Made by a program: the position numbers and the translations under genes | The notes under the pieces: generated by a model | The model's database searches: none | The model's input: the letters and a program-made list of their open reading frames with translations, nothing else | What the model was told of the DNA's origin: nothing | Assembly (NCBI GenBank): GCA_949130485.1 | Contig: OX422187.1 | Coordinates: 186,001-250,000 of the forward strand | Length of the DNA: 64,000 bases | From: Agelas oroides | Taxonomy: Eukaryota > Porifera > Demospongiae > Agelasida > Agelasidae | Direction: 5' to 3' | Shown here: positions 12,590-25,077 of the stretch, one piece after another | How the letters are laid out: each line of letters starts with the position of its first letter | Numbering within the stretch: the stretch's first letter is position 1

Positions 12590-13250
12590 CAGAATAATTG
12601 GTCCCCCCGGACCGAATATTGCAGCCATACCTGGTCCCCCCCTGCCACGGATGGTCCCACCTTTGGCATGGCGTTCCAAGCGAGTGTCGAGGCTGAGAAG
12701 TGGGCCAGGAAGGATGAAGCTGTCTATGCAGTCAGCCTTAGGCTGGGTTTTCAAGGCGAGCTAAACAATGGCATGTATTTATGGATGTTCGAAGCTATGG
12801 ACTCCAGTGGCAGTGCCCTTCAGCTACTCGTGGAGTATCCCTCGGTAGGTAGTAGAGTGCAGAGTGGAGTCTTTACTATGGCAGGAGGATGGCAGAGTGC
12901 ACTGGTGGAGAAGGCATAGTATTTTCTTGCTGATTAGAGGTTGCCAGGCTGATTAGAGGTTGCCAGCTAACTATACACAAAGAACGACAAGCGCAGCATT
13001 CGATCGAGAAACTGTGCGGCATCTATCGACTATTGTCGTAGGCCCTCTGCGATAGTTTGTGACATGGAGACGAAGTTTGAACTACTTGAGTAAGCTATCT
13101 CGATGCGTATAGTTGACTGTGTAGTTAATTTTGTAACTTATAGTGAAGTATAGAGGGGGGGGACCAATTACGGCGAGGGGGGACTGTTTACAGCGCCGCA
13201 GATGGTCCTAGGGACCACTTTTGGGGGGGACCACTTATAGTATGACAGTT
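12590..13250. mobile_element. Probable GGTCCCC-ended inverted-repeat element
   Basis: The satellite stops at a segment opening with ATTGGTCCCCCCGGACC. The far side, at about 13150-13250, carries several GGGGGACCA runs, that is, the same motif inverted. The interior has an 83-codon open frame (12668-12919, +) that I do not recognise; it could be a captured exon or chance. No target duplication was found. Edges are approximate. Confidence 0.45.
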
Positions 13251-13841
13251 GTCAACTGAACAGTTTACCAGATTGCAAGCCTCATCTGTAGTCCTAGGAA
13301 TGTCACTGAAGTCAGGTTGTCTACACTATAACATACAGGAGGAGAATGCTATTACACACTAGGTATGAAGTCCTTCACTAATCCTCCATCTGTACTTATG
13401 CTCATATGCCATCCTAACCTGTGTTATCTTGTTTAGCTTTGGTATTTTGGCCTAAAAGTCAGCTTATGTTTGGATAATTTTAATACGTCTGCACAAACCA
13501 TTTAGTGAGGTTGCATTTGTTAGTGCTTATTCGTCCCCCCTTATGGGCAGATGGCAGACATAATTTATAGGGGCTTTGACTGAAAGAACAGTCGGGTGTT
13601 TCGTCTCTGTAGACTGCATAGTTACAATTTGCGTGTGTCAAATCTCTAGTAACCCCCAGCAAGGAATTTGATTCTAGGGAAGGCCAGCCATTGACATTTG
13701 AATCCACACCGCCCATGCAGGTAGGGGGGCATAACAGTACATTGATTATTAGGTCAATTTAGGTGCATAGTAACTTACTACAATAAGAACTACGATAAGA
13801 CTGGCAGAATGGCAGCTTAACAGAATGGCAGGACGGCAGAA

Positions 13842-14285
13842 TGGTAGTCTCGCGGAACCAGACTCTCACACGAGTAGAGGTTCTGCATGTGATGTCATCA
13901 AAAGGGGTTAAATTTATTAATTTTAATTTAATATTCTTGCCAATTTTTCTAGGCAATAAGGAAGGTCTAAATAGCTTAAATCTCAAGTGAAAATTCTAAA
14001 TTAATGATAGTTGATTTTATATAAATTTTGATCTTTTAGCATTAACTTGTATGGCGAGTGGCAAATTTTGCCACTCGCTGTACAAATCCTATGCAAAATG
14101 TTTGACTTTAAGAATTTATATAAAATCAATGGAAAGGAGTTAGGCCTTCATATTTTAGATTTGAGTTAGCTGGACCATCAGTATTACCTGCAAATGTTTG
14201 GAATGGCTAATTATGAATTTTAAATTGGTGATGACGTCACTGCAGAACCTCTTAGGAGAGAGTCTGGTGACACTCGCACATTGAG
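13842..14285. mobile_element. Inverted-repeat element with TAGTCTCG end
   Basis: The left side reads TAGTCTCGCGGAACCAGAC and continues through AGAGGTTCTGCATGTGATG. The right side carries the complement of the same series (CGTCACTGCAGAACCTCT, then GAGTCTGGTGACACTCGC). The AT-rich centre holds the perfect palindrome GCGAGTGGCAAA/TTTGCCACTCGC at about 14053-14078. The right end is worn and no target duplication is visible. From 13250 to 13842 I see nothing recognisable. Confidence 0.6.
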
Positions 14286-14582
14286 TTGGTGTTGCACTGT
14301 CCACAACTCAGTAGGTAATTAAGTAGGTGCGAACAAGTGTGCGATTGACAGGGAAGTCATGGAAGTGACATTGAAGCCAGACCTTCAAAAACGTTGCCGC
14401 TCTAACCTAGTCGGGTGTAACCCGACCTTCGCGAAAAACGGAAGGTCGGGTGCCAGCCCTATACCCGGATACGAATTTCTATCTGACGCACCCTTTTCGA
14501 ACTTAGTCTCTGCACCGAAGTTCATGAAAGCGAGCGGTCCGTCACGGCGCGGTTCGGCGTACGAGATTTCGAAATCCAGTGG

Positions 14583-14755
14583 ATTTAGGTGGATTTCTGG
14601 ATTTCAGTTTGGATTTCTGGATTTCTGGATTTCAAAGTGGATTTCTGGATTTCAAAGTGGATTTCTGGATTTCAAAGTGGATTTCTGGATTTCAAGTGGA
14701 TTTCTGGATTTCAAAGTGGATTTCTGGATTTCAAGCGGATTTCTGGATTTCGCTA
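14583..14755 (+). repeat. Minisatellite GGATTTCTGGATTTC(AAAGT), block 1
   Basis: Tandem units built from GGATTTCTGGATTTCAAAGT with shorter variants. They are open in more than one frame and translate to WISGFQ-like strings, which I regard as a by-product of the repeat. The block is flanked on the left by GGTCCGTCACGG (inverted at about 15408) and GTACGAGATTTC. Confidence 0.9.
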
Positions 14756-14839
14756 TTTCTGAAAATACAGCTCATGAACAATCATGAACCACATTCCTCT
14801 CAGCCTATATGCTAACAGAATACAATGTCACAGGCAGTT

Positions 14840-15010
14840 CACCGCTACATAGCGCATAGGCAGCGTGTTCGTTGATTGTCATACATATACATACGCATAC
14901 TGCGTGTTCGTTGATTGTCATACATATTCATACGCATACTGCGTGTTAGTTTACATACATATTCATACCGTACTGCATGTTCGTCATACATAATACATCC
15001 AATTACATCA
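14840..15010. repeat. Short tandem repeats of CATACTGCGTGTTCGTTGAT
   Basis: Three to four imperfect units containing CATACATAT(A/T)CATACGCATACTGCGTGTT lie between the two GGATTTC minisatellite blocks. They belong to the interior of the composite element at about 14.5-15.5 kb. Confidence 0.7.
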
Positions 15011-15017
15011 CCTTGGA

Positions 15018-15069
15018 AGAATGACCTTTGTACCCGACCGCGAAGATCGGCCGGGTACAAAGGTCATTC
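15018..15069. repeat. Near-perfect 52-base palindrome
   Basis: GAATGACCTTTGTACCCG... is followed by ...CGGGTACAAAGGTCATTC with only a few unpaired bases around CGCGAAGATCGG. As DNA or RNA it would form a long stable hairpin. It sits between the two GGATTTC minisatellite blocks. Confidence 0.85.
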
Positions 15070-15181
15070 ATTGTGGTGACGTTCTATTACGTCATAGAAA
15101 ATCGGTGCACGTGCACGTCCTTGTAGTGTAATTAATGTAAAGTATACGGATATTTGCGGAGTATTTTAATAGAATCCTGAA

Positions 15182-15388
15182 TTGGATTTCCGGATTTCAG
15201 TGGATTTCTGGATTTCAGAGTGGATTTCTGGATTTCAGAGTGGATTTCTGGATTTCAGATTGGATTTCTGGATTTCATAGTGGATTTCTGGATTTCTGGA
15301 TTTCACAGTGGATTTCTGGATTTCATAGTGGATTTCTGGATTTCTGGATTTCACAGTGGATTTCTGGATTTCAGTTTGGATTTCTGCC
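15182..15388 (+). repeat. Minisatellite GGATTTCTGGATTTCA(G/T)AGT, block 2
   Basis: Second array of the unit seen at 14583, with CAGAGT, CATAGT and CACAGT linkers in place of CAAAGT. It is followed by GTACGAGATTTC and GTGACGGACC; the latter is the complement of a motif left of block 1, so the two blocks probably belong to one inverted-repeat element. Confidence 0.9.
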
Positions 15389-15620
15389 GACGGTGTACGA
15401 GATTTCTTTCGTGACGGACCCCTCGCATGAAAGGTTCCTGTTAGGTACAGGCCGAATGCCGCATCCGGTGGGTGGAGCTATGGGCGTGACCTTGTCGCAC
15501 TTCCGTGAAAATTAAAAGGGATACCCGCTTTTGACGTCATCTCATTAAATATTCATAAGACAACTTCGCACAGGTATTGCTGACTTTTGCTTGCTTGCAG
15601 GGCACCCAGCCAACTGTTCT

Positions 15621-18013
15621 ACAGCTCTTCCTAAGGTATTCAGTAGAGATTTACAAGTGTGCCAATGCATCAGAACTCATAAGTTGATGTAAAACTCAGC
15701 AGTAGTCCATGTGGGTTGCATAAATTATGGGCTACTCTGGTTACATGTACGTGAAGTTCTTTAGACTCTCCATCCTGGGGCGACAGGCCTGTGTTGGAGT
15801 GGCATGTGTATTCTAAAAGTTGGTTGAAGATATTGGTAACGTTTGCATCTCCACAACCAGGTTACTGAGGTTTCACTCACTTGATAAATACCTGTCATCT
15901 ACATTTCGGTCATTTTTACCGTAGTACAAGCACCCAACCTTGTGAGACAAATGCTAATGGTTAGCTGGGCACCTTGCCAAGTTCGTTGAGGTCAAAATTA
16001 GTCACGCAAGCCCGACCCACTTCCGCAAGAGAAGGGAAGGGTCTGGTGAACTGCGTATACAAGCCGTGTCCCACCGGAATGCAATTAGTTGGATGACGTA
16101 ACCCGATTTCAAATAATGCACTTTTGAATTACCTGTTGCGGAGTAAGCACGCTCCCCGAGAAGTAAAGTTGAAGTGTTTTTACAGCTTCTGCAGTAGCGG
16201 AAAAGATGCCCTAGCTCATGTTCACCGTTTTCAAGACAGCTATTACTACTCAAACAGTGACGTAATGCATCATGTGGCAAAATACTGCAATCTGATTGTA
16301 CCGCACTGTACAGTGCGGCGGGACACGGCTTGTATACGCTGTTCACCAGACCCTCTCTCTTCTCTAGCGGAAGTGGGTCGGGCCTGCGAGACTAGGTCAA
16401 AATGCACTGCAGCACTCAAACTTGCCAGACAAAATCCAGTATGAAAAAGACTGGGTTCTAGCCACCAACTGTGCTGATGAAAACACTCAGCCACTGCCTG
16501 GAAACAACTTAGTGTCCTGACTGATGAATGTACGTTCTGAACAAACTACACTGTCAAAGTGTACATGATGATACACCGAAGGGTTGAGAACTTGTACTAT
16601 GGTAAATATCTCCCCGTCCAGCCTGGATAGTTACTTGTATGCATAGAAAACGTACCAATACAGGGCCACTAGAAGACAGTTGACGAGTATGAGGCTGTTG
16701 GGTAAAATGCATGGGGAAAACTGACTTTTAGACCTACATTTTAGCAGTCAGGAAATGCTCATTGAACTTAAAACAGGTAGCTACACTGCAAGATAGGTAC
16801 TTCAAACCTGAAGGTTCCCATGTACTGTTTTACATGATCACAACTATATACAGCTAATCTACCCGAATTTAGTCCGGGAACCATAAGATGCGCATAAATC
16901 GCACCAAGTTGGGCAAATCGGCTGGAAAAAAATCTGGCCATGGTCTGACAAGCCATACCAGTTCCAGTGGCTACATATAACTTTAAGTCCGCTAGCCTTG
17001 TTCTCAGGCCACCCTCAGATTTACAGATGTCAGATCAAAGTTCCATTCAGAAACCTGTACTATACCATTGAGTAAATCATTTTTATGCAGAAATGGTATT
17101 TCCTTGTGAAATTTTGCCATCATAAATAGGATTATCTAGTTCACTTAGTACTTCCAACTTGTTGGAAATTATGAAAAACGTGCATGTATTCTTGATCAAG
17201 GCAACAGCAAATAGTCTTATGTTGAGCCATCCAGGCCTCCCAATGAAAAATTTCTGGTGGATTGATTCAAATTCCTATAGTCAAGAAAGCATGTCTAGCA
17301 AAACAGGAATGGAGCACTGATGCATACAGTTCCCTATTTGATTATACACTCTTTGATTTTGTTGGCCATCCGATATTCTAGTTGGAAAGCATCCTAATGT
17401 AGCGATTCCGGACGGTCAAAACTTCCATCAAAAACAGCAGGCACTAGCCGTTATCAAACTCCAAATATCTTACACCAGAAGAAAGCTCTCAGTGAGCTCT
17501 GTCGAACAATCACCGTTGGTCGTTGCGAACTCCCTTGTTGCGGAAGATACTTGCGTTTTTAATTTTTCCCACGCAAATTTCAATTGAACGAAAATTAAAA
17601 ACAGCAGGTACTAGAGCCGATTAGTTTGCAACGATTCACGATTTTTTGTAAAGAGCAACCATCGGGACATCGTTTGATGTGCGTTGGTCGCTCGTAGCAC
17701 GAGCCATTCCTGAGAACGAGCTGTTTCTTTCAAAAATGTCAATCCTCCGGAATCGCTACCTAATGACAATAACATTGAATCAAACCACCAGAGGTTAGAC
17801 ATTGTGGAGAAGCACTGGAGACTGACATCACTACTTGTAGGCCTGTCACCCCAGGATGGAGTCTAAAGCACTTCAGTAGCTATGTGTACATATACCAGAG
17901 TAGGCTATAATTTATGCAACCCACATGGACTACTGCTGAGTTTTACGTCAACTTATGAATTCTGATGCATTGGCACACTTGTAAATCTACTGAATACCTT
18001 AGGAAGAGCTGTA
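15621..18013. mobile_element. Foldback element with about 230-base arms
   Basis: The left arm starts CTACAGCTCTTCCTAAGG and runs through GTGCCAATGCATCAGAAC and TGGGTTGCATAAATTATG to about 15860. The right arm (about 17790-18013) is its complement, ending GAATACCTTAGGAAGAGC. The centre (about 1.9 kb) has no recognisable gene and hosts the inverted-repeat element at 15999-16394. It directly abuts the next foldback at 18014. Confidence 0.8.
15999..16394. mobile_element. TAGTC-type MITE with 9-bp target duplication
   Basis: The termini are TAGTCACGCAAGCCCGACCC and the complement of GGGTCGGGCCTGCGAGACTA. Subterminal matches include GGTCTGGTGAACTGCGTATA on the left and its complement on the right. 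Perfect 9-base direct repeats GGTCAAAAT lie at 15990-15998 and 16395-16403. No coding capacity. A decayed relative is at about 55013-55385. Confidence 0.85.
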
Positions 18014-20653
18014 GGTCGGACACGCTTACGGACGTGCACGGAACTCCGTGTCACGTATGGTTAGTAAACATTGCAAGATCAGAGTGGCGACGGCTCTCGA
18101 AGTGCGTTTTTGGACCTGTCCTGTCGCGGGAACTAAAACCTGTAGGAGCATCATACTCGGTTCGCGGATAGTTGAGATGGGACCCTACTGCTCCTGTGTA
18201 TCTGTGGCGCTGGGGAGTCAAAACCTCGCAGCAAGAGTGAGTTAAACCCGGAGCGTGATTAACATGACCTGGAGGACGGTACTTTGAGCAGTTGTAGCTC
18301 CATAACGCAACGGGCTATGAAGCTTGGACTTGCGTTGGATGAAAGTAGAAAGACGGCTGATTCCAGTGATGTGCATTTGTGGGGGTGACACCCCCATTGG
18401 TTTTGGAGCTACAGAGCTTTGAAAGTTGACAAGATTTGGGAAATGTGAAAATAGGCTACAATTTAGGAGCTCATATCTTCCGGTCAGATCATGCTATTGT
18501 GACAGAACTTGCACCAAAATGAAGCCCTTTCCATGTACTTTCTGATGATCTCCACACTGTTGGTGACACCCCATACAAATTTGGAGTAATCCAGCTTTGA
18601 AGTTGACTATAATTGTGAAAGACGTAAATCTGGATAAAATTCAATCACCCATATCTCCTCAACAAAGAAGACAGTGGTGATTGGACTCACACCAAAATGA
18701 TGCACATTCTGTATACATTCTGATGATATCCATATTGTTGGTGACATCCCATACAAATTTGGAGCTATACGGCTTTGAAGTCAACTATGTTTGTGCAATA
18801 TCAAAATATGGGTAAAACTCAATCACCTGTGTCTGCTCAGCAAAGAAGACAGTGGTGATGGGACTCTCTTCTGTATACCTTCTGATGATATTCAGATTTT
18901 CTGTGACATATCGTAGAAATTTGAAGCCATCTTACTCAGAAATCATGCTGATAAAAATAAACATCTCTGAGGACAGTGATGGGACTTACACAAAAGATGC
19001 ACATTCTATGTACTTTCGGTGATACCTACTCATAGTGGTGATGTCCCATTTGTTTTTGGACCTTTGTTTTGAAAGTATTATCTACTCAAGTATAGCCAAC
19101 AATGTGAAAGTGATATAATTATACTTTATGATTCCACTTCAATGGCGACACTCTATTAATAGCCTCTCATTCTCATGCCTTCTCTACATCAAACGTTTAG
19201 TCATTTCCAAATGGAGAAGGCCTGTGGTAATATGCTGGAGGCAGGGAAGGCCTATGAATGAAGTCATTTCATGTTTGATTGCAGTAGGTTTACACATAAA
19301 TGCATTCTGGCACATAGAAATTCGTAGATTAGGTTAAGTCTCATGCATCATGCATGCATGTTCCTCAATGATATTGGTAGTCTCACTCCATAGCCTATGG
19401 CTAAGATGTTGGTTTCACAAACGTAGTTGACTTCTTAGCCATCTGGTGTGAGTCCCATCACTTCTGTCTCCTTTTCAGAAGATATACACCGTCAGGTGGT
19501 TAAATTTTACCCATATTCAGATATTGCGCTATCACGGTTGACCTCAAAGCTCTAAACCTTCATGGGGTGTCACCAACAATGTTGATATTACCAGAAAGTA
19601 CACAGAATATGCATCATTTTGGTGTGAGTCCCATCACCACTGTCTTCGAATTCTTTGTTGAGGAGATACGGGTGATTCAATTTTATCCAGATTTACGTCT
19701 TTCACAATTATAGTCAACTTCAAAGCTGGATTACTCCAAATCTGTATGGGGTGTCACCAACAATGTGGAGATCATCACAAAGGACATGGAAAGGGCTTCA
19801 AGTTCTGTCACAATAGCATAATCTGACGGGAAGATATGGGCTCCTATTTACCACATATTTTGATATTGCACAAACATAGTTGACTTCAAAGCCGTATAGC
19901 TCCAAATTTGTATGGGATGTCACCAACAATATGGATATCATCAGAAAGTATATAGAATGTGCATCATTTTGGTGTGAGTCCAATCACCACTGTCTTCTTT
20001 GTTGAGGAGATATGGGTGATTGAATTTTATCCAGATTTACGTCTTTCACAATTATAGTCAACTTCAAAGCTGGATTACTCCAAATTTGTATGGGGTGTCA
20101 CCAACAGTGTGGAGATCATCAGAAAGTACATGGAAAGGGCTTCATTTTGGTGCAAGTTCTGTCACCATAGCATGATCTGACCGGAAGATATGAGCTCCTA
20201 AATTGTAGCCTATTTTCACATTTCCCAAATCTTGTCAACTTTCAAAGCTCTGTAGCTCCAAAACCAATGGGGGTGTCACCCCCACAAATGCACATCACTG
20301 GAATCAGCCGTCTTTCTACTTTCATCCAACGCAAGTCCAAGCTTCATAGCCCGTTGCGTTATGGAGCTACAACTGCTCAAAGTACCGTCCTCCAGGTCAT
20401 GTTAATCACGCTCCGGGTTTAACTCACTCTTGCTGCGAGGTTTTGACTCCCCAGCGCCACAGATACACAGGAGCAGTAGGGTCCCATCTCAACTATCCGC
20501 GAACCGAGTATGATGCTCCTACAGGTTTTAGTTCCCGCGACAGGACAGGTCCAAAAACGCACTTCGAGAGCCGTCGCCACTCTGATCTTGCAATGTTTAC
20601 TAACCATACGTGACACGGAGTTCCGTGCACGTCCGTAAGCGTGTCCGACCTCC
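18014..20653. mobile_element. Large foldback element with about 800-base arms
   Basis: The left arm begins GTCGGACACGCTTACGGACG; the right arm is the near-identical complement ending CGTCCGTAAGCGTGTCCGAC. The arms span about 18014-18835 and 19840-20653. Within each arm, and partly in the centre, a diverged unit of about 170-180 bases recurs (landmarks GGTGACA(C/T)CCCATACAAA, TTTGAAGT(T/C)(G/A)ACTAT, AAGAAGACAGTGGTGAT), so the arms are themselves tandem repeats. Nothing recognisable is encoded; open frames in the arms are mirror images of each other. A 28-base motif outside the right end (20658-20690) recurs inverted at 15424-15465. Confidence 0.85.
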
Positions 20654-20739
20654 TCTGGCCTGTACCTAACAGGAACCTTCATGAAACGAACTGCGCATGC
20701 GTGAGTGGGTGGAGTTGTACCCATGAACCCTACAATATC

Positions 20740-22200
20740 TTCATACAGTCATCAAGCAAGGTGAGCTATAGCTACTAATGGCGAAGTTCATTGTCACTGT
20801 GACTGAACTAGTGTTGTGGTTGACAAAAGCAATTGGTTGGTCAACCACTATGTTATTTTTTTAATGTGCGAAGGGGTGGTTTCTCAGAGTCACTGTAGAC
20901 TGAAGGCCAGGTGGTTTCTCAGTAGCTATAGCTACAGTGACTTTGAAAAACCAACCATTTTATGGTCACAGTATAAGACAAAGGTCTTAAAAGTTCAACC
21001 ATTTGGGTACTTGACAGCTTCATTTCACTGCAAACCGAGAGCTTGAGTGTTTGACTACAAGTCAACCTATTGACCTTGAAAGTAGCCAAACACAGACCTA
21101 CAAATGTCATCACATGCGATTATTTGTAGCATTGGGTAGACAGACAGTAGGCACACGGAAGGCTCTGCTCGACATGAGACCCTTCCAGCTTCTAAATCCT
21201 ATTTCTGTTCAAAGTCTAAACGTTTGCAAGGCAGTGTCATGCATCTACTTTGGTACACTCGGAACTGATCAACACAACCCCAAGTATACATAAATTGTAA
21301 TGATCGAGTACCACCCCTTGTGTGACTGCATTCTGTCTACCTGATGTTACGTGACATCACTGCATGTGATGAGATCTCCCACGCCTTCTCCCACTGTATA
21401 TGCAGGTGCACTGTGGCTATGTTTGAAGTTTGTATACACGTCCAGGCTGGGAGATTTTACCGCATGAGAGACATCAATGTCTTCCTAGGAAGAGGAGGGG
21501 TGTGGAGAATCCTTGTACCTTCCTGATGGGGAAAATCTCGCAGGCCGCACTCAAAGTGATCCAAAGATGATGGAAAATTAAAGCTAATGGCATGCTTTTT
21601 CAGACGAAATTGTGTCCACGAAAATGTCTTATTTTTGCTGATATGAACCTGTGCAAGTTCCTTTTGTCACACCAAATTGCTGTCCTTTTCAATTGGACTC
21701 TTGGACTCCGACACACATGAACAATTAGACAAGAAAATTGTCCCTTCCTCCCAAAGTCATTGTTTGATGTTGAAGATGTGAACACAGGTGACTGAAGAGA
21801 GACTGAATGGTGAATCAACTGCAGAGCCATTTTATGCAAAAACTGCAACCAAAACTGATGGGTGCAGGTTTAGGTTTCAAGCATGCTGTCTAACTGCAGT
21901 GTCAAAAATATGTAGGGATGGGGTATTGCCTTTATGTTGACCTTTGCTTTTATGCTATCATCCCTACCTTGTTTGCATACTATTTGGCATGCCATCCCTT
22001 CATGTTTTTAATGTTTTTTATTTTTATTATACCCTCTGACGAGGACAAGTTCATCACAATCATGCAGAGCCCAGACGGTAGAACAGCCAAACTTCTTTAT
22101 AATATGTTTCTAAAATGTAACTCATAACTATATTGTTAATATTAGTGACTTGTAAGCCGTGGTGTCGGCTGGGAGTGTATACACTCATGTCACTGAAATA
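20740..22200. other. Gene-poor stretch
   Basis: No open frame here looks like a known protein. I see a few short inverted motifs (such as GTGGTTGAC...GTCAACCAC near 20816-20850) and ATGTAGGGATG-type motifs at about 21910 that recur at 23330, 23850, 25280 and 26550. Nothing else is supported. Confidence 0.5.
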
Positions 22201-22337
22201 AAATTATTATTATCATAATACAACTTCACGATAAGTATTGTGAAGAGTATTCACAGTCAGAGATACAATATAATCCAAATTAACTTTATTGCTGGCATTT
22301 TTGGACGGCTCTACTACATATGCTGAAGATTGGTCGT

Positions 22338-22432
22338 CTCTAATCGCTGGACTGGATTGTGGACTGGATCGCTGGACTGGATCGCTGGACTGGATCGCTG
22401 GACTGGATTGCTGGACTGGATTACTGGATCCA
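22338..22432 (+). repeat. Minisatellite of GGATCGCTGGACT units
   Basis: Seven or so tandem units of a 13-base GGATCGCTGGACT motif, with GGATTG and GGATTA variants near the end. It is followed directly by a lone right terminus of the TAGCC family (CCTGGGAACGAGGCTA, about 22474-22489). Confidence 0.85.
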
Positions 22433-22607
22433 ACCAAACCGCGATGCAGCCCAGGCTCCTTAGCGGGGAGATCCTGGGAACGAGGCTAATGTTATCGTCA
22501 TTGCGCATGCGTGGTCTGGCCAGTTTGCTCGTGCTTTTTACGGTCCTGCTGTATTGGTGGTGAGTGCGTTTAGAATCGCCTGAAATACGTGGGCAATCGG
22601 GGTAGGA

Positions 22608-25046
22608 ATGGCTGGCACTTCTGCAAACCCAATCGTGATTGATATCTATTCGTCTCCGGAGTCTTCCACCTCCTCTCCGGTGAAAGTTGTGCGGTCCAAG
22701 GAGGCATACAGGTAAACGGCACGTGAAATATTGTGTATGCAACTCATTAAGGGCGTTCTTTGTATCTACAGGCGACTGCTAAACCAGTTAACGTCCGAGT
22801 CGGAGGAAGACGAGCATCTGGATATACATGAGCCGTCATGCAGCAAGCAGCTGTTCAAGGAGGAGAGGTAGGAAGAAACTTACTAGTTACTATGCTGTGT
22901 GATCCGCGGCACACATGACATCACATGTTCTAGACACGAAGACATTCCCAATTTATATCTGCAAGCATTGCAAAACTAGAAGTGGCTTCTTTTTCGCTAC
23001 ATTAGCTAAATTTTGTCACTGCGGATATTACACATGTTGTTCGGCAACCCTTCGGAGCTATCCCTCGGATATGTTTTGTACACTTGATGTTCTCTGTCAG
23101 CAATTGTCTCTCGCTAGTACTACATATATACGTGACAACATGTGACGCCTGTGCCGTGGATCACATGGTAAGATTCACCTGGCCTTCTGCCTCCACTTTG
23201 TGTGAACTCCACACAAGCATAGTTGAGTGTTTGCTTGTCAGCTCAAGCTGTGTCAGGCTTTTAGGAATTTGGCTTTCTATGTTATGAAAGTCACAAAAAA
23301 GTTTGCCAAACGCAAACAAGCACATGTAGGGATGAAATCCTCAAAAACCAACCAAACAAGACGGGAACGACACCACAATACTTTTACACCATCCCTATAT
23401 CTTGTGCCATTTTGCCAAAACTGTGTGTTTGTATTTGTTTTTTAGTTGTGTGTAGAAGAGGGTTGTCTTGTAGATGGAAGGGTGTGGCGTGGGTGTGTTG
23501 TGCATAGTGAGTATGTTGTGTTGTTGGTGGTTGCTACTGAGTGTAGCAGGTATGGTCCAAGTTGTGTGTAGAAGGTGTGGAGTGAGTGAGGAGTGGTGAG
23601 TGTGTGTGTTATGTTGGAATGTGCATTATGTTAAGTTTTATGCCTGTTTAGCATGATAGATATGGGTTGTCTTGTATACAGGTGGCTGTGAAGTGAGTAG
23701 TGGTAATTTTGTAATGCTTTGTGAAGGATGGGTTATTTTGTGAGATAGTTGAATGGAGTGAAGTACTATGTTTGTTTGTGGTTGGTGTGGGCTAATAAGT
23801 ACAAATGTAGAGGGTTTTGTGTTGTGTACAGGTGGCAAAATGGCACAAGATGTAGGGATGGTGTAAAAGTATTGTGGTGTCGTTCCCGTCTTGTTTGGTT
23901 GGTTTTTGAGGATTTCATCCCTACATGTGCTTGTTTGCGTTTGGCAAACTTTTTTGTGACTTGTTTCTGTTGGGTTTTTTTTGTTGTTGTGTAACCACAC
24001 CCCAAGTGAAATGACTTGTTATGTAGTTTATTGTTGATGTTGATGGATTTCTGGAGGATGTTAGCTGTTTGCACTTATCCACTTGACAATGGAATCATGG
24101 GTGTAACTGTTGTCTAATTGGGTATGTGCATGTGTGTGTGAGTGGTTGTTCTAAGGCACTGTGGTATATACATGACTGTCTACCTGTTCTGTTGTATGAC
24201 AGGGTTGTAACACTGTATGTTGTGTGTTGTCCAAGGAACAGTTTCTATAGCTGGTTATACATTGTGGGCAGGTGTGTGTAGGTTGTGTATGGTGGGTGGC
24301 AGGTACATAGGCAGGGGCGTAGCTAGCAATGAGGCAGAGGAGGCAGTTGCCTCCTCACTTTTCTGCGTAAGAACGCGCGCACGCATTGGCGATGTATCCA
24401 GCGCATGCGCAAAGTAAATTACGTCGGAACTCACTCGCTCCTGGTTGGGAAAAGACCAGAGTGTTTTTCCGGGTTCTTCCAGTACTTGTTACGGGACGCT
24501 TGCCTTTTACTTTCTTTGTTTCGCAGATAGTTCTGCTTATCCCGCGCCCGTTTCTTGTGGACGTTACGCATACTGCGTTCCTTGTCAAATCCAGCACAAG
24601 TACGTCAACTGCTGTATGAAAGTAGCAACATATGCAATCGTTTGGGAATCAATCGATCGTCAAGTTCTCTACGGAAGTAGAATAACCGCAGCTGCATGCC
24701 AACTTCACGTGCTGTAGCTGTTGAACTTCTGTTGACGTAATCGCTATGAATATTCTAGCTATTCTAACAAAATGGCGTATAGCAGCAAGCATAAGCGTGG
24801 GGTTACCTGAGAATCGCCGATTAATTCGACTTCTTTCTTTGAGAACGATGAGTGGTGGGTACAATACCCAGTAATTTATGCTGATCTTTCGCGTTTGAAT
24901 CGTTGTAATAGCTTCAGCCGTTGTCGTGCTATCGTGGTGAGCAAAAGAAGAAGAAGAAGAAGAAGAAGAAGAAGAAGAAGAAGAAGAAGAAGAAGAAGAA
25001 GAAGAAGAAGAAGAAGAAGAAGAAGAAGAAGAAGAAGAAGAAGAAG

Positions 25047-25077
<31 letters not shown>

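Noticed and set aside
14359-15515. WISGFQ-repeat hydrophobic ORFs
   Set aside because: By-product of the GGATTTCTGGATTTC minisatellite; the flanking sequence has no coding character.
24303-24720. Possible transposon starting CAGGGGCGTAGCTAGC
   Set aside because: The left end looks like a terminus, but I found no matching inverted end or target duplication downstream.
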